NCBI RefSeq assembly: GCF_009687885.1
Contig: NZ_BLAF01000075.1
Span: forward strand, 1 to 34,992
Length of the DNA: 34,992 bases
Reading direction: 5' to 3'
Source of the DNA: Acrocarpospora pleiomorpha
GTDB taxonomy: Bacteria; Actinomycetota; Actinomycetes; Streptosporangiales; Streptosporangiaceae
The notes beneath the pieces are model-generated. The model was not told the origin of the DNA. It ran no database searches and was given only the letters and a program-made list of their open reading frames with translations. Numbering within the stretch: the first letter of the stretch is position 1; every line of letters starts with the position of its first letter. Of the stretch, positions 15,728-23,530 are shown piece by piece. The translations under genes were made by a program, and so were the position numbers.

Positions 15728-15855
15728 CCCGGAGAACCCCATCAGCCCGGAGAACCCCATCAGCCCGGAGAACCCCATCAGCCCGGAGAGCACGGAGAAC
15801 CCGATCAACCCGGAGAATCCGGAGAGCCCGGAGGGCCTGATCAACCCGGAGAGCC
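15728..15855. repeat. 18-bp tandem repeat array between nuoB and nuoC
   Basis: Three perfect copies of cccggagaaccccatcag at 15728-15745, 15746-15763 and 15764-15781, followed by diverged units (CCCGATCAACCCGGAGAAT, CCTGATCAACCCGGAGAG). The array occupies most of the 172-base nuoB-nuoC spacer, just upstream of the nuoC ribosome site. Because 18 is a multiple of three the array stays open in some frames, but I see no gene in it. Confidence 0.9.
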
Positions 15856-15880
15856 GTGGCCGATTCCCGCCCGTCGCCGC

Positions 15881-16423
15881 TCATGTGATCACCGGGTTGC
15901 CCGGCTGGTCCTTGGCCCAGACATAACGGTCGCTGAGGTTCTCGGTGGCGATCATTTCCTGAAGTTTCACGATGCCGTGGAGCAGTGCCTCCGGGCGGGG
16001 CGGGCAGCCAGGGACGTACACATCGACAGGAATGATCTGGTCGACGCCCTTGGTCACGCAGTAGGAGTCCCAGTAAGGGCCGCCCGAGTTGGAGCACGCG
16101 CCGAACGAGATCACGTACTTGGGATCGGGCATCTGCTCGTAGAGGCGTTTCACGGCAGGGGCCATCTTGTCGGTCACCGTGCCGGAGACGATCATCAGAT
16201 CCGCCTGGCGGGGACCGTTGGCGAACGGGATGACGCCGAACCTGATGAAATCGTGGCGGCTCATCGAAGTCGCGATGAACTCGATCGCGCAGCAGGCCAG
16301 GCCGAAGTTGAACACCCACAGGGAGTACTTGCGACCCCAGTTGAGGACGAACTTCATCGGTTTCGGGGCGAGCCGGGAGACCGGGCCCACAGTCGGCATC
16401 GGAAGATCGGCCATGGGTCGCAT
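15881..16423 (-). CDS. nuoB: NADH-quinone oxidoreductase subunit B, N2 cluster
   Basis: 180 residues. All four ligands of the terminal [4Fe-4S] cluster N2 are visible: C44 and C45 in FGLACCAIEF, C110 in SFGACSNSGG and C140 in YVPGCPPRPEAL. The GTVTDKMAPAVKRLYEQMPDPKYVIS block is family-typical. It therefore should be able to carry electrons to the quinone, provided a NuoD partner exists. The ATG at 16423 sits just behind GAGGAGG; an alternative ATG at 16414 would remove three residues. It starts 13 bases after the nuoA stop. Confidence 0.95.
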   Translation of the reverse strand: MRPMADLPMPTVGPVSRLAPKPMKFVLNWGRKYSLWVFNFGLACCAIEFIATSMSRHDFIRFGVIPFANGPRQADLMIVSGTVTDKMAPAVKRLYEQMPDPKYVISFGACSNSGGPYWDSYCVTKGVDQIIPVDVYVPGCPPRPEALLHGIVKLQEMIATENLSDRYVWAKDQPGNPVIT

Positions 16424-16436
16424 TCTCCTCCTCGAA

Positions 16437-16808
16437 TCACGTCCAGGCGAGCACGCGTTTGCGCCAGGCGTACAGGATGCCCAGCGCGATGAACGCCAGG
16501 AAGACGAACATCTCCACCAGCGTGGTGAGACCGAAGCCGACATCGGCGAAAACGGTCGCCCAGGGGAACAGGAACACAGCATCCACCGCGAAGACCACGT
16601 AAAGATAGGTGAACACGTAGTACCTGATCTGCGACTGCGCCCACCCTTCACCAACAGGGTCGACCCCACACTCATAGGTGGTCAGCTTCTCAGCCGTAGG
16701 CCGATCGGGCCGAAGCAACCGGTTGACCAGCAGCCCACCCGCGAAGATCGCCACACCGACCCCGAGCAGAACAGCCACAACCACGTATGACCCGAAATAT
16801 CCGGTCAT
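16437..16808 (-). CDS. nuoA: NADH-quinone oxidoreductase subunit A
   Basis: 123 residues with three membrane helices. The conserved loop KLTTYECGVDPVGEGWAQSQIRYY is present, with the cysteine that lies near the quinone entrance in this family, followed by FLFPWATVF. The ATG at 16808 has GAGGAGG seven bases upstream; the longer frame to 17276 runs through tandem repeats and is not coding. It is the first gene of the cluster, so its promoter must lie between 16809 and the divergent deacetylase gene. TAACCT on the minus strand at 16843-16848 is a weak -10 candidate. Confidence 0.95.
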   Translation of the reverse strand: MTGYFGSYVVVAVLLGVGVAIFAGGLLVNRLLRPDRPTAEKLTTYECGVDPVGEGWAQSQIRYYVFTYLYVVFAVDAVFLFPWATVFADVGFGLTTLVEMFVFLAFIALGILYAWRKRVLAWT

Positions 16809-16914
16809 CAGCCCTCCTCGCTCCTGCGCACCCCCCGAAGAGAGGTTACCCAACAGCCCTAGAGCAATCCCCGCTCCGTAAGTCGTATGTCCCAGCGGCT
16901 TGGCCGCGCCCGTG

Positions 16915-17252
16915 TCTGCACTGAGGAACGCAGGTCGCGAAGCGGCCGGGAGCGACGAGGGAAGACACAGGCCGAGACCGGCCAAGCCCGCCGTGCCGAA
17001 GGCGCGGCCATAGACACAGCCGCGCCTGCGTCTGGACGGAGGAACGCAGGTCGCCAAGCGGCCGGAGAGACGAGAGAAGACACAGGCTGAGACCGGCCGA
17101 GCCCGCCGTGCCGGAGGCGCGGCCATAGACACAGCCGCGCCTGCGTCTGGACGGAGGAACGCAGGTCGCCAAGCGGCCGGAGAGACGAGAGAAGACACAG
17201 GCTGAGACCGGCCGAGCCCGCCGTGCCGGAGGCGCGGCCATAGACACAGCCC
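16915..17252. repeat. 115-bp tandem repeat, three copies, upstream of nuoA
   Basis: Copies at 16915-17030 (116 bases), 17031-17145 (115) and 17146-17252 (partial). Copies two and three look identical over about 107 bases; copy one differs at roughly a dozen places. Shared landmarks are GGAACGCAGGTCG, AGACACAGGC, GAGACCGGCC and GCGCGGCCATAGACACAGC. The array fills most of the 519-base divergent gap between nuoA (16808) and the deacetylase lipoprotein (17328). The unit is not a multiple of three, so frames shift between copies; I see no gene there. Confidence 0.92.
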
Positions 17253-17314
17253 CATGCCAGTCAAAGAAACGCCCAAACAATGACAAAGCCGTATGGCCGG
17301 GGGACAAATCGCCC

Positions 17315-17320
17315 TAACGT
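17315..17320 (+). promoter_or_regulatory. -10 element TAACGT upstream of the deacetylase lipoprotein
   Basis: TAACGT followed by seven bases and the ATG at 17328, with no ribosome site in between, again suggesting a leaderless transcript. Confidence 0.4.
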
Positions 17321-17327
17321 GGCATAT

Positions 17328-18827
17328 ATGCCATCATTTCGATTCGCCGGAGGAATCACGCTGTGTGTCGCGCTGTGCGCGGGATGCGCCGTGACCACCT
17401 CCTCAGGTGATGGCACCGACGATCACGTCACACTGGCGTCAGAGCCGACCATGCTCACCTACGTCGACCCGGCCGGGGTCCAGGGACTCAACCCGGAGAC
17501 CATCTCCGGCGAATCCCGGCAACCCCATATGCACCTCACCTACCCCACCCTGGCCGACACCCCCGTGCTCAACAAGCGGCTGCACACCGACATGACCAAG
17601 GCGGCCAACCACTACGCCACCCACACCAAAACGGCCGACCGTTTCCCCGCCCCCGAATACAACGTGGACTGGCAGCTCACCGCCGCCTCCCCCGACGTGG
17701 TCGGGGTCCGGCTGCGCACCGGCGAATACGCCGGCACCCGCTGGGCCAACTCCACCAGAACCCTCTGGTACGACCGACCCGCCGGCCGCGTGCTCGGCTC
17801 CGCCCAGCTGGTCAACGACCTGGACCTGCTGGCCGCCCTGGTCAAGCAGCACCTGGCTCTCGACCCCGCGGTGGACACCGAAGCCGTGCGCCCCGACCCC
17901 CTCCTGTTCGACTCGCTGGACTTCAACTCCCGCGGCGATCTGGTGGCGGAGTTCGACGACTACCAAGTGGCCCCGGGATCGATGGGCCGGATCGCGACCG
18001 CCATCCCGCGCAAGGACGCCGACGCCCTGCTCACCCCGTTCGGGCGGCGGGCCAGGCACGCGGTGGAGAACGCCAAGCCGGCGACCGTTCCGGAGATCGT
18101 CGCGATGAGCGGCGGCGGCGGGCGGTCCGGGCCGAACACCGGCACGCCGGACCTGGGCACGATCAGCGACCGCAAGGGCCGGGTGAACTGCGCGCTCGCC
18201 ACCTGCGTGGCGCTGACCTTCGACGACGGCCCCGGACCGAACACCGCGCGGGTGCTGGAAGCGCTCGGCGACAACCGGGCCACCTTCTTCACGGTCGGGT
18301 CGAACGCGGCGGTCCGGCCCGAGTTGCTGGCCAGGATGCGGGAGCGCGGGCACGAGGTGGCCAACCACACCTGGACCCACCGGGATCTCACCACGCTGCC
18401 GGAGAACCGGGTCTACGACCAGCTGAGCCGTACCCAGAGCTTCATCAAGGGGATCACCGGGAACAGGCCGACGCTGGTCAGGGCACCCTACGGCGCGATC
18501 GATCCGAAGGTGACCGATGTCGCCAGGGAGCTGGGCCTGGCCGTGGTGCAGTGGAACGTGGATCCGAAGGACTGGCGAGTCGAGGATCCCGGCGCGATCG
18601 CGGCGCGCACGCTGGCCGGGGTGCGGCGCAATTCGATCGTCCTGCTGCACGACACCAACCCGGCCACCGCCGACGCCATCCCGGCGATCGTGGCGGGTCT
18701 CGCCGCGCGCGGGTTCACGCTCGTCACGGTGCCCGAGTTGTACGGCCCTGGGCAACTCGCCCCCGGCCACACCTACGACGCAGGTGGGACGGCTGCCGTC
18801 TCGCGTCGTGGGCACCCGCTGCCGTGA
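17328..18827 (+). CDS. Lipoprotein polysaccharide deacetylase (NodB domain)
   Basis: 499 residues. The N-terminus is a lipoprotein signal (RFAGGITLCVALCAGC, lipobox LCAGC). Residues about 40-250 resemble the DUF4163/RsiV-like domain that precedes NodB domains in Bacillus PdaC-type enzymes. The NodB domain (about 290-475) has the metal/catalytic TFDDGPG at 297-303, HEVANHTWTH with both metal histidines, RAPYGA, VDPKDW and LLHD. Such enzymes remove N-acetyl groups from peptidoglycan or other amino-sugar polymers at the cell surface, often giving lysozyme resistance. The ATG at 17328 is preferred over 17280 because it starts the signal peptide. Its position beside an exopolysaccharide locus fits a cell-wall role. 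Confidence 0.9.
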   Translation: MPSFRFAGGITLCVALCAGCAVTTSSGDGTDDHVTLASEPTMLTYVDPAGVQGLNPETISGESRQPHMHLTYPTLADTPVLNKRLHTDMTKAANHYATHTKTADRFPAPEYNVDWQLTAASPDVVGVRLRTGEYAGTRWANSTRTLWYDRPAGRVLGSAQLVNDLDLLAALVKQHLALDPAVDTEAVRPDPLLFDSLDFNSRGDLVAEFDDYQVAPGSMGRIATAIPRKDADALLTPFGRRARHAVENAKPATVPEIVAMSGGGGRSGPNTGTPDLGTISDRKGRVNCALATCVALTFDDGPGPNTARVLEALGDNRATFFTVGSNAAVRPELLARMRERGHEVANHTWTHRDLTTLPENRVYDQLSRTQSFIKGITGNRPTLVRAPYGAIDPKVTDVARELGLAVVQWNVDPKDWRVEDPGAIAARTLAGVRRNSIVLLHDTNPATADAIPAIVAGLAARGFTLVTVPELYGPGQLAPGHTYDAGGTAAVSRRGHPLP

Positions 18828-18841
18828 CAGCGGCGGGGACA

Positions 18842-18847
18842 TATAGT
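18842..18847 (+). promoter_or_regulatory. -10 element TATAGT before the leader peptide
   Basis: TATAGT is the best -10 match in the 284-base gap upstream of korA and lies eight bases before the GTG of the leader ORF at 18856, so the leader would be leaderless or nearly so. Confidence 0.5.
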
Positions 18848-18855
18848 TAGACAGC

Positions 18856-18936
18856 GTGACCCGAAACATCCTCTTCACGCGTCGACACGTAGACCTGTGC
18901 CGGCTCGCGTCGGGGCTGTGTCGCCGGGCGACCTGA
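18856..18936 (+). CDS. Short leader peptide, RRHVDLC type (probable attenuator peptide)
   Basis: A 26-codon frame starting with GTG and ending TGA. It encodes the core RRHVDLCRLASGLCRR with two cysteine codons (TGC, TGT). This matches the short actinobacterial leader peptides with an RRHxDL core, known upstream of sulfur and cysteine genes. Mycobacterial cysteine-rich leaderless peptides have been shown to act as cysteine-responsive attenuators. It lies 175 bases upstream of korA on the same strand, behind a TATAGT element, and is followed by two inverted repeats. Inference: ribosome progress over the Cys codons controls transcription or translation of korAB. Confidence 0.7.
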   Translation: MTRNILFTRRHVDLCRLASGLCRRAT

Positions 18937-18938
18937 CA

Positions 18939-19038
18939 ACAGTGACGTTCCCCCTGAAGGCCCCCAGGATCACTGTCCGACCGCTCCGTGTAAGTCACAC
19001 CCTCGGCGAAGAGCAAACTACGACAATTTTTCGTAGTT
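18939..19038 (+). promoter_or_regulatory. Two hairpins in the korA leader
   Basis: First inverted repeat: ACAGTGA (18939-18945) with TCACTGT (18970-18976), starting three bases after the leader stop. Second: AACTACGA (19016-19023) with TCGTAGTT (19031-19038), seven-base loop CAATTTT. Both arms are perfect. They could be alternative attenuator structures, or the second could be a repressor operator, since a possible -10 (TAGCAT) lies at 19048-19053. Confidence 0.5.
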
Positions 19039-19111
19039 CCGGGGACCTAGCATGAAGACAAGAACGCGACGAGCTCCTGCGCTCGGTCGCGTCAAGGAGG
19101 ATTGAGCAGCT

Positions 19112-20956
19112 GTGACCAAACAGGTTCAGCAACTCGACCGCGTGATCATCCGGTTCGCGGGTGACTCCGGCGACGGCATGCAGTTGACCGGAGACCGCTT
19201 CACAGCGGAGACCGCCGAGTTCGGCAACGACCTCTCCACACTTCCCAACTTCCCGGCCGAGATCCGCGCTCCCGCGGGCACCCTGCCGGGCGTGTCGAGC
19301 TTCCAGCTCCACTTCGCCGACCACGACATCCTGACCCCCGGGGACGCGCCCAACGTCCTGGTCGCGATGAACCCGGCGGCGCTCAAGGCGAACCTGTCCG
19401 ACCTCCCGCGCGGGGCCGACATCATCGCCAACTCCGACGAGTTCACCAAGCGCAACCTGGCCAAGGTCGGCTACGCGGAGAGCCCGCTGGAGGATGAGTC
19501 GCTCAGCGAGTGGCGGGTGCACTCGGTGCCGCTGACCTCGCTGACGGTCAAGGCGCTGGAAGAGTTCCAGATCTCCAAGAAGGACGCGGAACGCGCGAAG
19601 AACATGTTCGCGCTGGGCCTGCTGTCCTGGCTCTACCACCGGCCGGTTGAGGCCACCATCAAGTTCATCGAGTCGAAGTTCGCGAAAAAGCCGGACATCG
19701 CCAGGTCGAACGTGGCGGCTTTCAACGCGGGCTGGAACTACGGCGAGACGACCGAGGCCTTCTCGGTGTCGTACGAGATCAAGCCGGCCAAGCTGGCGCC
19801 TGGGATCTATCGCAACATCTCCGGCAACCAGGCCCTGGCGTACGGATTGATCGCCGCCTCTGTGCAGTCGGGTTTGCCGCTGTTCCTGGGGTCTTATCCG
19901 ATTACTCCGGCTTCTGACATCCTGCACGAGCTGTCCAAGCACAAGCGGTTCGGGATCCGGACCTTCCAGGCTGAGGACGAGATCGCGGGCGTCGGCGCGG
20001 CGCTGGGCGCGGCGTTCGGCGGGGCGCTCGGGGTGACCACAACCTCCGGGCCCGGCGTGGCGCTCAAGGCCGAGACCGTGGGCCTGGCGGTGACCACCGA
20101 ACTGCCGCTCATCGTCGTGGACGTGCAGCGCGCCGGACCGTCCACCGGCATGCCCACCAAAACCGAACAGACCGACCTGCTCATGGCGCTGTACGGCCGC
20201 AACGGTGAATCCCCCATCCCGGTCGTCGCCCCCTCGACCCCGTCGGACTGTTTCGACATCGCCGTCGAGGCCGCACGAATCGCCCTAAAGTACCGCACAC
20301 CGGTCATATTGCTGTCTGACGGTTACCTGGCCAACGGCTCCGAACCGTGGAAGCTGCCGGAGATCGACGACCTGCCGGATATTTCCGTCGACTTCACCAC
20401 CGAGGTCAACGGCGACGACGGCACGTTCCTGCCGTTCAAGCGGGACACCGAGACGCTCGCCCGCCCCTGGGCGGTCCCCGGCACCCCCGGCCTGGAGCAC
20501 CGGATCGGCGGCATCGAGAAGGCCGACGGCACCGGCAACATCTCCTACGACCCCAACAACCACGACCTCATGGTCCGGCTCCGGCAGGCCAAGATCGACG
20601 GCATCGACGTGCCCGATCTGGAGGTGGACGACCCGTCCGGGTCCGCCCGGGTGCTCGTGCTCGGCTGGGGTTCCACGTATGGCCCGATCGCGGCGGCGAT
20701 CCGCCGGGTGCGCCGGTCGGGCGGCCAGGTCGCGCAGGCCCACCTGCGCCACCTCAGCCCGTTCCCCAAGAACATCGGCGAGGTGCTGAAGTCCTACGAC
20801 AAGGTGCTGCTGCCGGAGATCAACCTCGGCCAGCTGGCCCTGCTGCTCCGGGCCAAGTTCCTGGTGGACATCATCAGCTACAACCGTGTTCGAGGGCTTC
20901 CGTTCAAGGCCGAGGAGCTGGCAGGCGTGATCCAGGACGTGATCGACAGTGAGTGA
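19112..20956 (+). CDS. korA: 2-oxoacid:ferredoxin oxidoreductase, fused gamma-alpha subunit
   Basis: 614 residues. The N-terminal gamma-type domain (about 8-190) opens with VIIRFAGDSGDGMQLTGDRF. The alpha domain (about 215-600) begins NQALAYGLIAASVQSGLPLFLGSYPITPASDILHELSKH, with the YPITPAS motif for substrate and TPP contacts, and TTSGPGVALKAE and RAGPSTGMPTKTEQ farther on. With KorB it oxidises 2-oxoglutarate or a similar 2-oxoacid plus CoA to the acyl-CoA, reducing ferredoxin. The GTG at 19112 follows AAGGAGG by 11 bases. It overlaps korB by eight bases. The substrate assignment is by family resemblance to actinobacterial KGO. Confidence 0.93.
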   Translation: MTKQVQQLDRVIIRFAGDSGDGMQLTGDRFTAETAEFGNDLSTLPNFPAEIRAPAGTLPGVSSFQLHFADHDILTPGDAPNVLVAMNPAALKANLSDLPRGADIIANSDEFTKRNLAKVGYAESPLEDESLSEWRVHSVPLTSLTVKALEEFQISKKDAERAKNMFALGLLSWLYHRPVEATIKFIESKFAKKPDIARSNVAAFNAGWNYGETTEAFSVSYEIKPAKLAPGIYRNISGNQALAYGLIAASVQSGLPLFLGSYPITPASDILHELSKHKRFGIRTFQAEDEIAGVGAALGAAFGGALGVTTTSGPGVALKAETVGLAVTTELPLIVVDVQRAGPSTGMPTKTEQTDLLMALYGRNGESPIPVVAPSTPSDCFDIAVEAARIALKYRTPVILLSDGYLANGSEPWKLPEIDDLPDISVDFTTEVNGDDGTFLPFKRDTETLARPWAVPGTPGLEHRIGGIEKADGTGNISYDPNNHDLMVRLRQAKIDGIDVPDLEVDDPSGSARVLVLGWGSTYGPIAAAIRRVRRSGGQVAQAHLRHLSPFPKNIGEVLKSYDKVLLPEINLGQLALLLRAKFLVDIISYNRVRGLPFKAEELAGVIQDVIDSE

Positions 20957-22010
20957 GCTATCGGTGAACGGCCACCAGAACGGGCGCGGGCTCGCGCTCG
21001 TCCCCCGGGCCGAGGGCAAGCAGACGCTGAAGGACTTCAAGTCCGACCAGGAGGTGCGCTGGTGCCCCGGGTGCGGGGACTACGCGATCCTGGCGGCGGT
21101 GCAGTCGTTCATGCCGGAGCTGGGGATCAAGCGCGAGAACACGGTGTTCGTGTCGGGCATCGGGTGCTCGTCCAGGTTCCCGTACTACATGAACACCTAC
21201 GGGTTCCACTCGATCCACGGGCGGGCTCCGGCGATCGCGACGGGGCTGGCCGCCTCGCGGCCGGATCTGTCGGTGTGGGTGATCACCGGGGACGGTGACG
21301 CGCTGTCCATCGGCGGGAACCACCTGATCCACGCGCTGCGGCGGAACGTCAACCTGAACATCCTGCTGTTCAACAACCGGATCTACGGGCTGACGAAGGG
21401 GCAGTACTCGCCCACCTCCGAAGTCGGGAAAATCACGAAATCGACGCCGATGGGGTCGCTGGATCGGCCGTTCAACCCGATCTCGCTGGCCATCGGGGCC
21501 GAGGCCGGGTTCGTGGCGCGCACGCTGGACAGCGACCGCAAGCACCTGCAGTCGGTGCTGCGCGAGGCCGCCGCGCATCGGGGCACCTCGCTGGTGGAGA
21601 TCTACCAGAACTGCAACATCTTCAACGACGGCGCCTTCGAGATGATGAAGGACCCGGCGACCCGGGACGCGATCACGGTCAAGCTGGAGCACGGCCAGCC
21701 GATCGTCTTCGCCGACCAGGCCGTCCGGCTCGCGCCCACCGGCGGCGTGGAGGTCGTGCCCCGGGCGTCGCTGCGCGAGGAGGAGATCCTGGTGCATGAC
21801 GCGCACCACCCGGACCCGTCGCTGGCGTTCGCGCTCAGCCGGCTGGACGAGCCCGCCTTCGCGCACGTGCCGATCGGCATCTTCCGCTCGGTGGACCGGC
21901 CGTCCTACGACGAGCTCATGAGCAACCAGCTGGAGGCGGCGACCGCGCAGAAGGGCCGGGGCAGCCTGACTGACCTGCTGCACGGGGGAGACACCTGGCG
22001 GATCAGCTGA
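20949..22010 (+). CDS. korB: 2-oxoacid:ferredoxin oxidoreductase beta subunit
   Basis: 353 residues. [4Fe-4S] ligands are visible in WCPGCGDYA (about 38-46), GIGCSSRFPYY and YQNCNIFNDG. The TPP-binding motif runs from GDGDALSIGGNHLIHALRR through NNRIYGLTKGQYSPTS. This is the catalytic subunit that carries thiamine diphosphate and the cluster, and passes electrons to ferredoxin. The GTG at 20949 overlaps the korA stop by eight bases, so translation is coupled. A strong hairpin follows 22 bases after the stop. No ferredoxin gene is adjacent; the nearest possible electron acceptor in the window is NuoI of the reduced complex I cluster. Confidence 0.94.
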   Translation: MSELSVNGHQNGRGLALVPRAEGKQTLKDFKSDQEVRWCPGCGDYAILAAVQSFMPELGIKRENTVFVSGIGCSSRFPYYMNTYGFHSIHGRAPAIATGLAASRPDLSVWVITGDGDALSIGGNHLIHALRRNVNLNILLFNNRIYGLTKGQYSPTSEVGKITKSTPMGSLDRPFNPISLAIGAEAGFVARTLDSDRKHLQSVLREAAAHRGTSLVEIYQNCNIFNDGAFEMMKDPATRDAITVKLEHGQPIVFADQAVRLAPTGGVEVVPRASLREEEILVHDAHHPDPSLAFALSRLDEPAFAHVPIGIFRSVDRPSYDELMSNQLEAATAQKGRGSLTDLLHGGDTWRIS

Positions 22011-22031
22011 GCTGATCGGGATAATTGCGAT

Positions 22032-22064
22032 CTACCGCTGTCGCGATTCGTGCGACGGCGGTAG
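22032..22064 (+). terminator. Terminator after korB
   Basis: 13-base arms CTACCGCTGTCGC and GCGACGGCGGTAG with a seven-base loop and one G-T type mismatch, 22 bases after the korB stop, followed by a short T-rich stretch. Confidence 0.8.
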
Positions 22065-22098
22065 GTTCGTTGAACCGTTCCAGCCCAGTGGAGGCGAT

Positions 22099-22815
22099 GT
22101 GACCGTTCTGTTAGAAGGTGTCCCTCTCTATGAACTCGCCACCGAGGAATTAGGCAGCGCGTTCAGCGGAATCCTCGCCGGCAATATCCGCCGGGCCCGC
22201 CAGCGCGTGAGCCGCCTGCTCTTCGACTACCGGTACGGCGTGGAGACCACCGAGTTCGCTCACCTCGACCAGTTCGGTCTCGCCCACGACGAACGCGTCT
22301 ACTACTCGCCCGCCAACTGGGGCACCCTCCGCCGTACCCTCCCCGCGCACGAGGTCCGCGCCGAGGACGTCTTCCTCGACCTGGGCTCCGGCAAGGCCAG
22401 GATGGTCCTGGAGGCCGCCGCCCGATTCCCGTTTCGCAAGGTGATCGGCGTCGAGCTGTCGCCGGAGCTGACCGAGGTGGCGCGGGCCAACCTGAAGTCC
22501 ACCCGGCTGCCGGTCCACCCGGACCGGGTGGACCTGGTCCAGTCGGACGTGCTCGACTACGAGATCCCCGACGACGTCACCGTGGTCTTCCTGAACAACC
22601 CGTTCCGGGGTGAGATCTTCGCCGCCGCGGTCACCAAGCTGCTCGCCTCGGTGGACCGCAGGCCGCGGCCGGTCAAGGTCATCTACTTCAATCCGATCGA
22701 GGAGCCGTACCTGCTCGGCACCGGGCGGTTCCGGCATTTGCGTACGGTCACCCGCGGCCGGACCAGCGAAATCGACGTGTTCGGAACAACTCGGATATAC
22801 GCCGTCACCGCGTGA
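22099..22815 (+). CDS. Class I SAM-dependent methyltransferase
   Basis: 238 residues. SAM motif I is VFLDLGSGKARMVLEAA at about 93-109, followed by the acidic strand end VIGVELSPELTEVARANL (motif II) and VFLNNPFRG as the motif IV equivalent. The N-terminal 80 residues are helical and family-specific. The NNPF rather than NPPY motif argues against a standard N6-adenine enzyme. The GTG at 22099 has GGAGG six bases upstream. The substrate is unknown. It lies between the korAB terminator and the polysaccharide operon, 40 bases ahead of the deacetylase, so it may be the first gene of that operon. Confidence 0.85.
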   Translation: MTVLLEGVPLYELATEELGSAFSGILAGNIRRARQRVSRLLFDYRYGVETTEFAHLDQFGLAHDERVYYSPANWGTLRRTLPAHEVRAEDVFLDLGSGKARMVLEAAARFPFRKVIGVELSPELTEVARANLKSTRLPVHPDRVDLVQSDVLDYEIPDDVTVVFLNNPFRGEIFAAAVTKLLASVDRRPRPVKVIYFNPIEEPYLLGTGRFRHLRTVTRGRTSEIDVFGTTRIYAVTA

Positions 22816-22855
22816 TTTCTGTAACAGACTTCATACAAGCCTGGATAAGAAAGGC

Positions 22856-23530
22856 ATGGCACGCGTGGGGACGGTAACCAACCTGACGGTGCATGGGATC
22901 GGGCCTACCGAGCGGGAGCTCGATCCGGGTGAGGACGCCACCTGGGTGAGCATCGAGCAGTTCGAGCTGGTCCTCGACGCTGTGGTCGGCCGCGACGACG
23001 TGCGGATCACCTTCGACGACGGCAACGCCTCCGACGTCGCGATCGCGCTGCCGAGGCTGCTCGATCGCGGCCTCACCGCCGAGTTCTTCGTGCTGGCGGG
23101 GCTGCTCGGCCGGCCGGGACGGCTGACCGAGGACGACGTGAGCCGCCTGGTCACGGCGGGCATGCGCATCAGCTCCCACGGCTGGGCGCACCGCGACTGG
23201 CGGCGCATCGACGACCGGCAGGCCGAGGAAGAGCTGGCCCAGGCGCATCACCGGCTCGCCGAGTTGACCGGGCAACCGGTGTCCCGGGTGGCGATCCCGT
23301 TCGGCTCCTACGACCGGCATGTGCTGCGGCGGCTGCGGAAGGCCGGGGTCACCCGGGCCTACACCAGCGACGGCGGCAGGGCCGCTCCCGGCTCCTGGCT
23401 CCAGGCGCGGACCAGCCTGGTCTGCTGCCTGGACGCGGACTGGACCAGGCAGGTGCTGGACGAGACACCGTCGCCGGTCGTCAGGGCCAGGAAGCTGACC
23501 GGCCGCGTGGTGAAGCGGGTGCGTGGCTGA
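22856..23530 (+). CDS. NodB-type polysaccharide deacetylase, cytoplasmic
   Basis: 224 residues. The metal/catalytic motif RITFDDGN (about 48-55) and SHGWAHRDW with the two metal histidines are present, and IPFGSYD stands for the RxPxG motif. There is no signal peptide, unlike the deacetylase at 17328, so it probably acts on a nucleotide- or lipid-linked sugar inside the cell. That is common for deacetylases in surface-polysaccharide loci. The ATG at 22856 has AAGAAAGG closely upstream. It overlaps the next gene (GT2) by eight bases, making it part of a long coupled operon. Confidence 0.88.
   Translation: MARVGTVTNLTVHGIGPTERELDPGEDATWVSIEQFELVLDAVVGRDDVRITFDDGNASDVAIALPRLLDRGLTAEFFVLAGLLGRPGRLTEDDVSRLVTAGMRISSHGWAHRDWRRIDDRQAEEELAQAHHRLAELTGQPVSRVAIPFGSYDRHVLRRLRKAGVTRAYTSDGGRAAPGSWLQARTSLVCCLDADWTRQVLDETPSPVVRARKLTGRVVKRVRG

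Noticed and set aside
15659..16492. A plus-strand frame rich in PGEPHQ repeats that looks like a collagen-like protein
   Set aside because: It runs antisense through nuoB and nuoC, and the repeat comes from the 18-bp array in the spacer; no start signal or family match.
15728..17252. Possible CRISPR array from the repeated units
   Set aside because: The 18-bp and 115-bp units are head-to-tail with no unique spacers, and no cas genes are present.
19048..19053. TAGCAT as the main korA promoter
   Set aside because: It has no good -35, and the better TATAGT element with the leader peptide lies upstream; kept only as an alternative.
18828..19111. A tRNA or other structured RNA gene in the korA upstream gap
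   Set aside because: No cloverleaf or T-loop sequence was seen; the structure present is better explained as a leader with hairpins.
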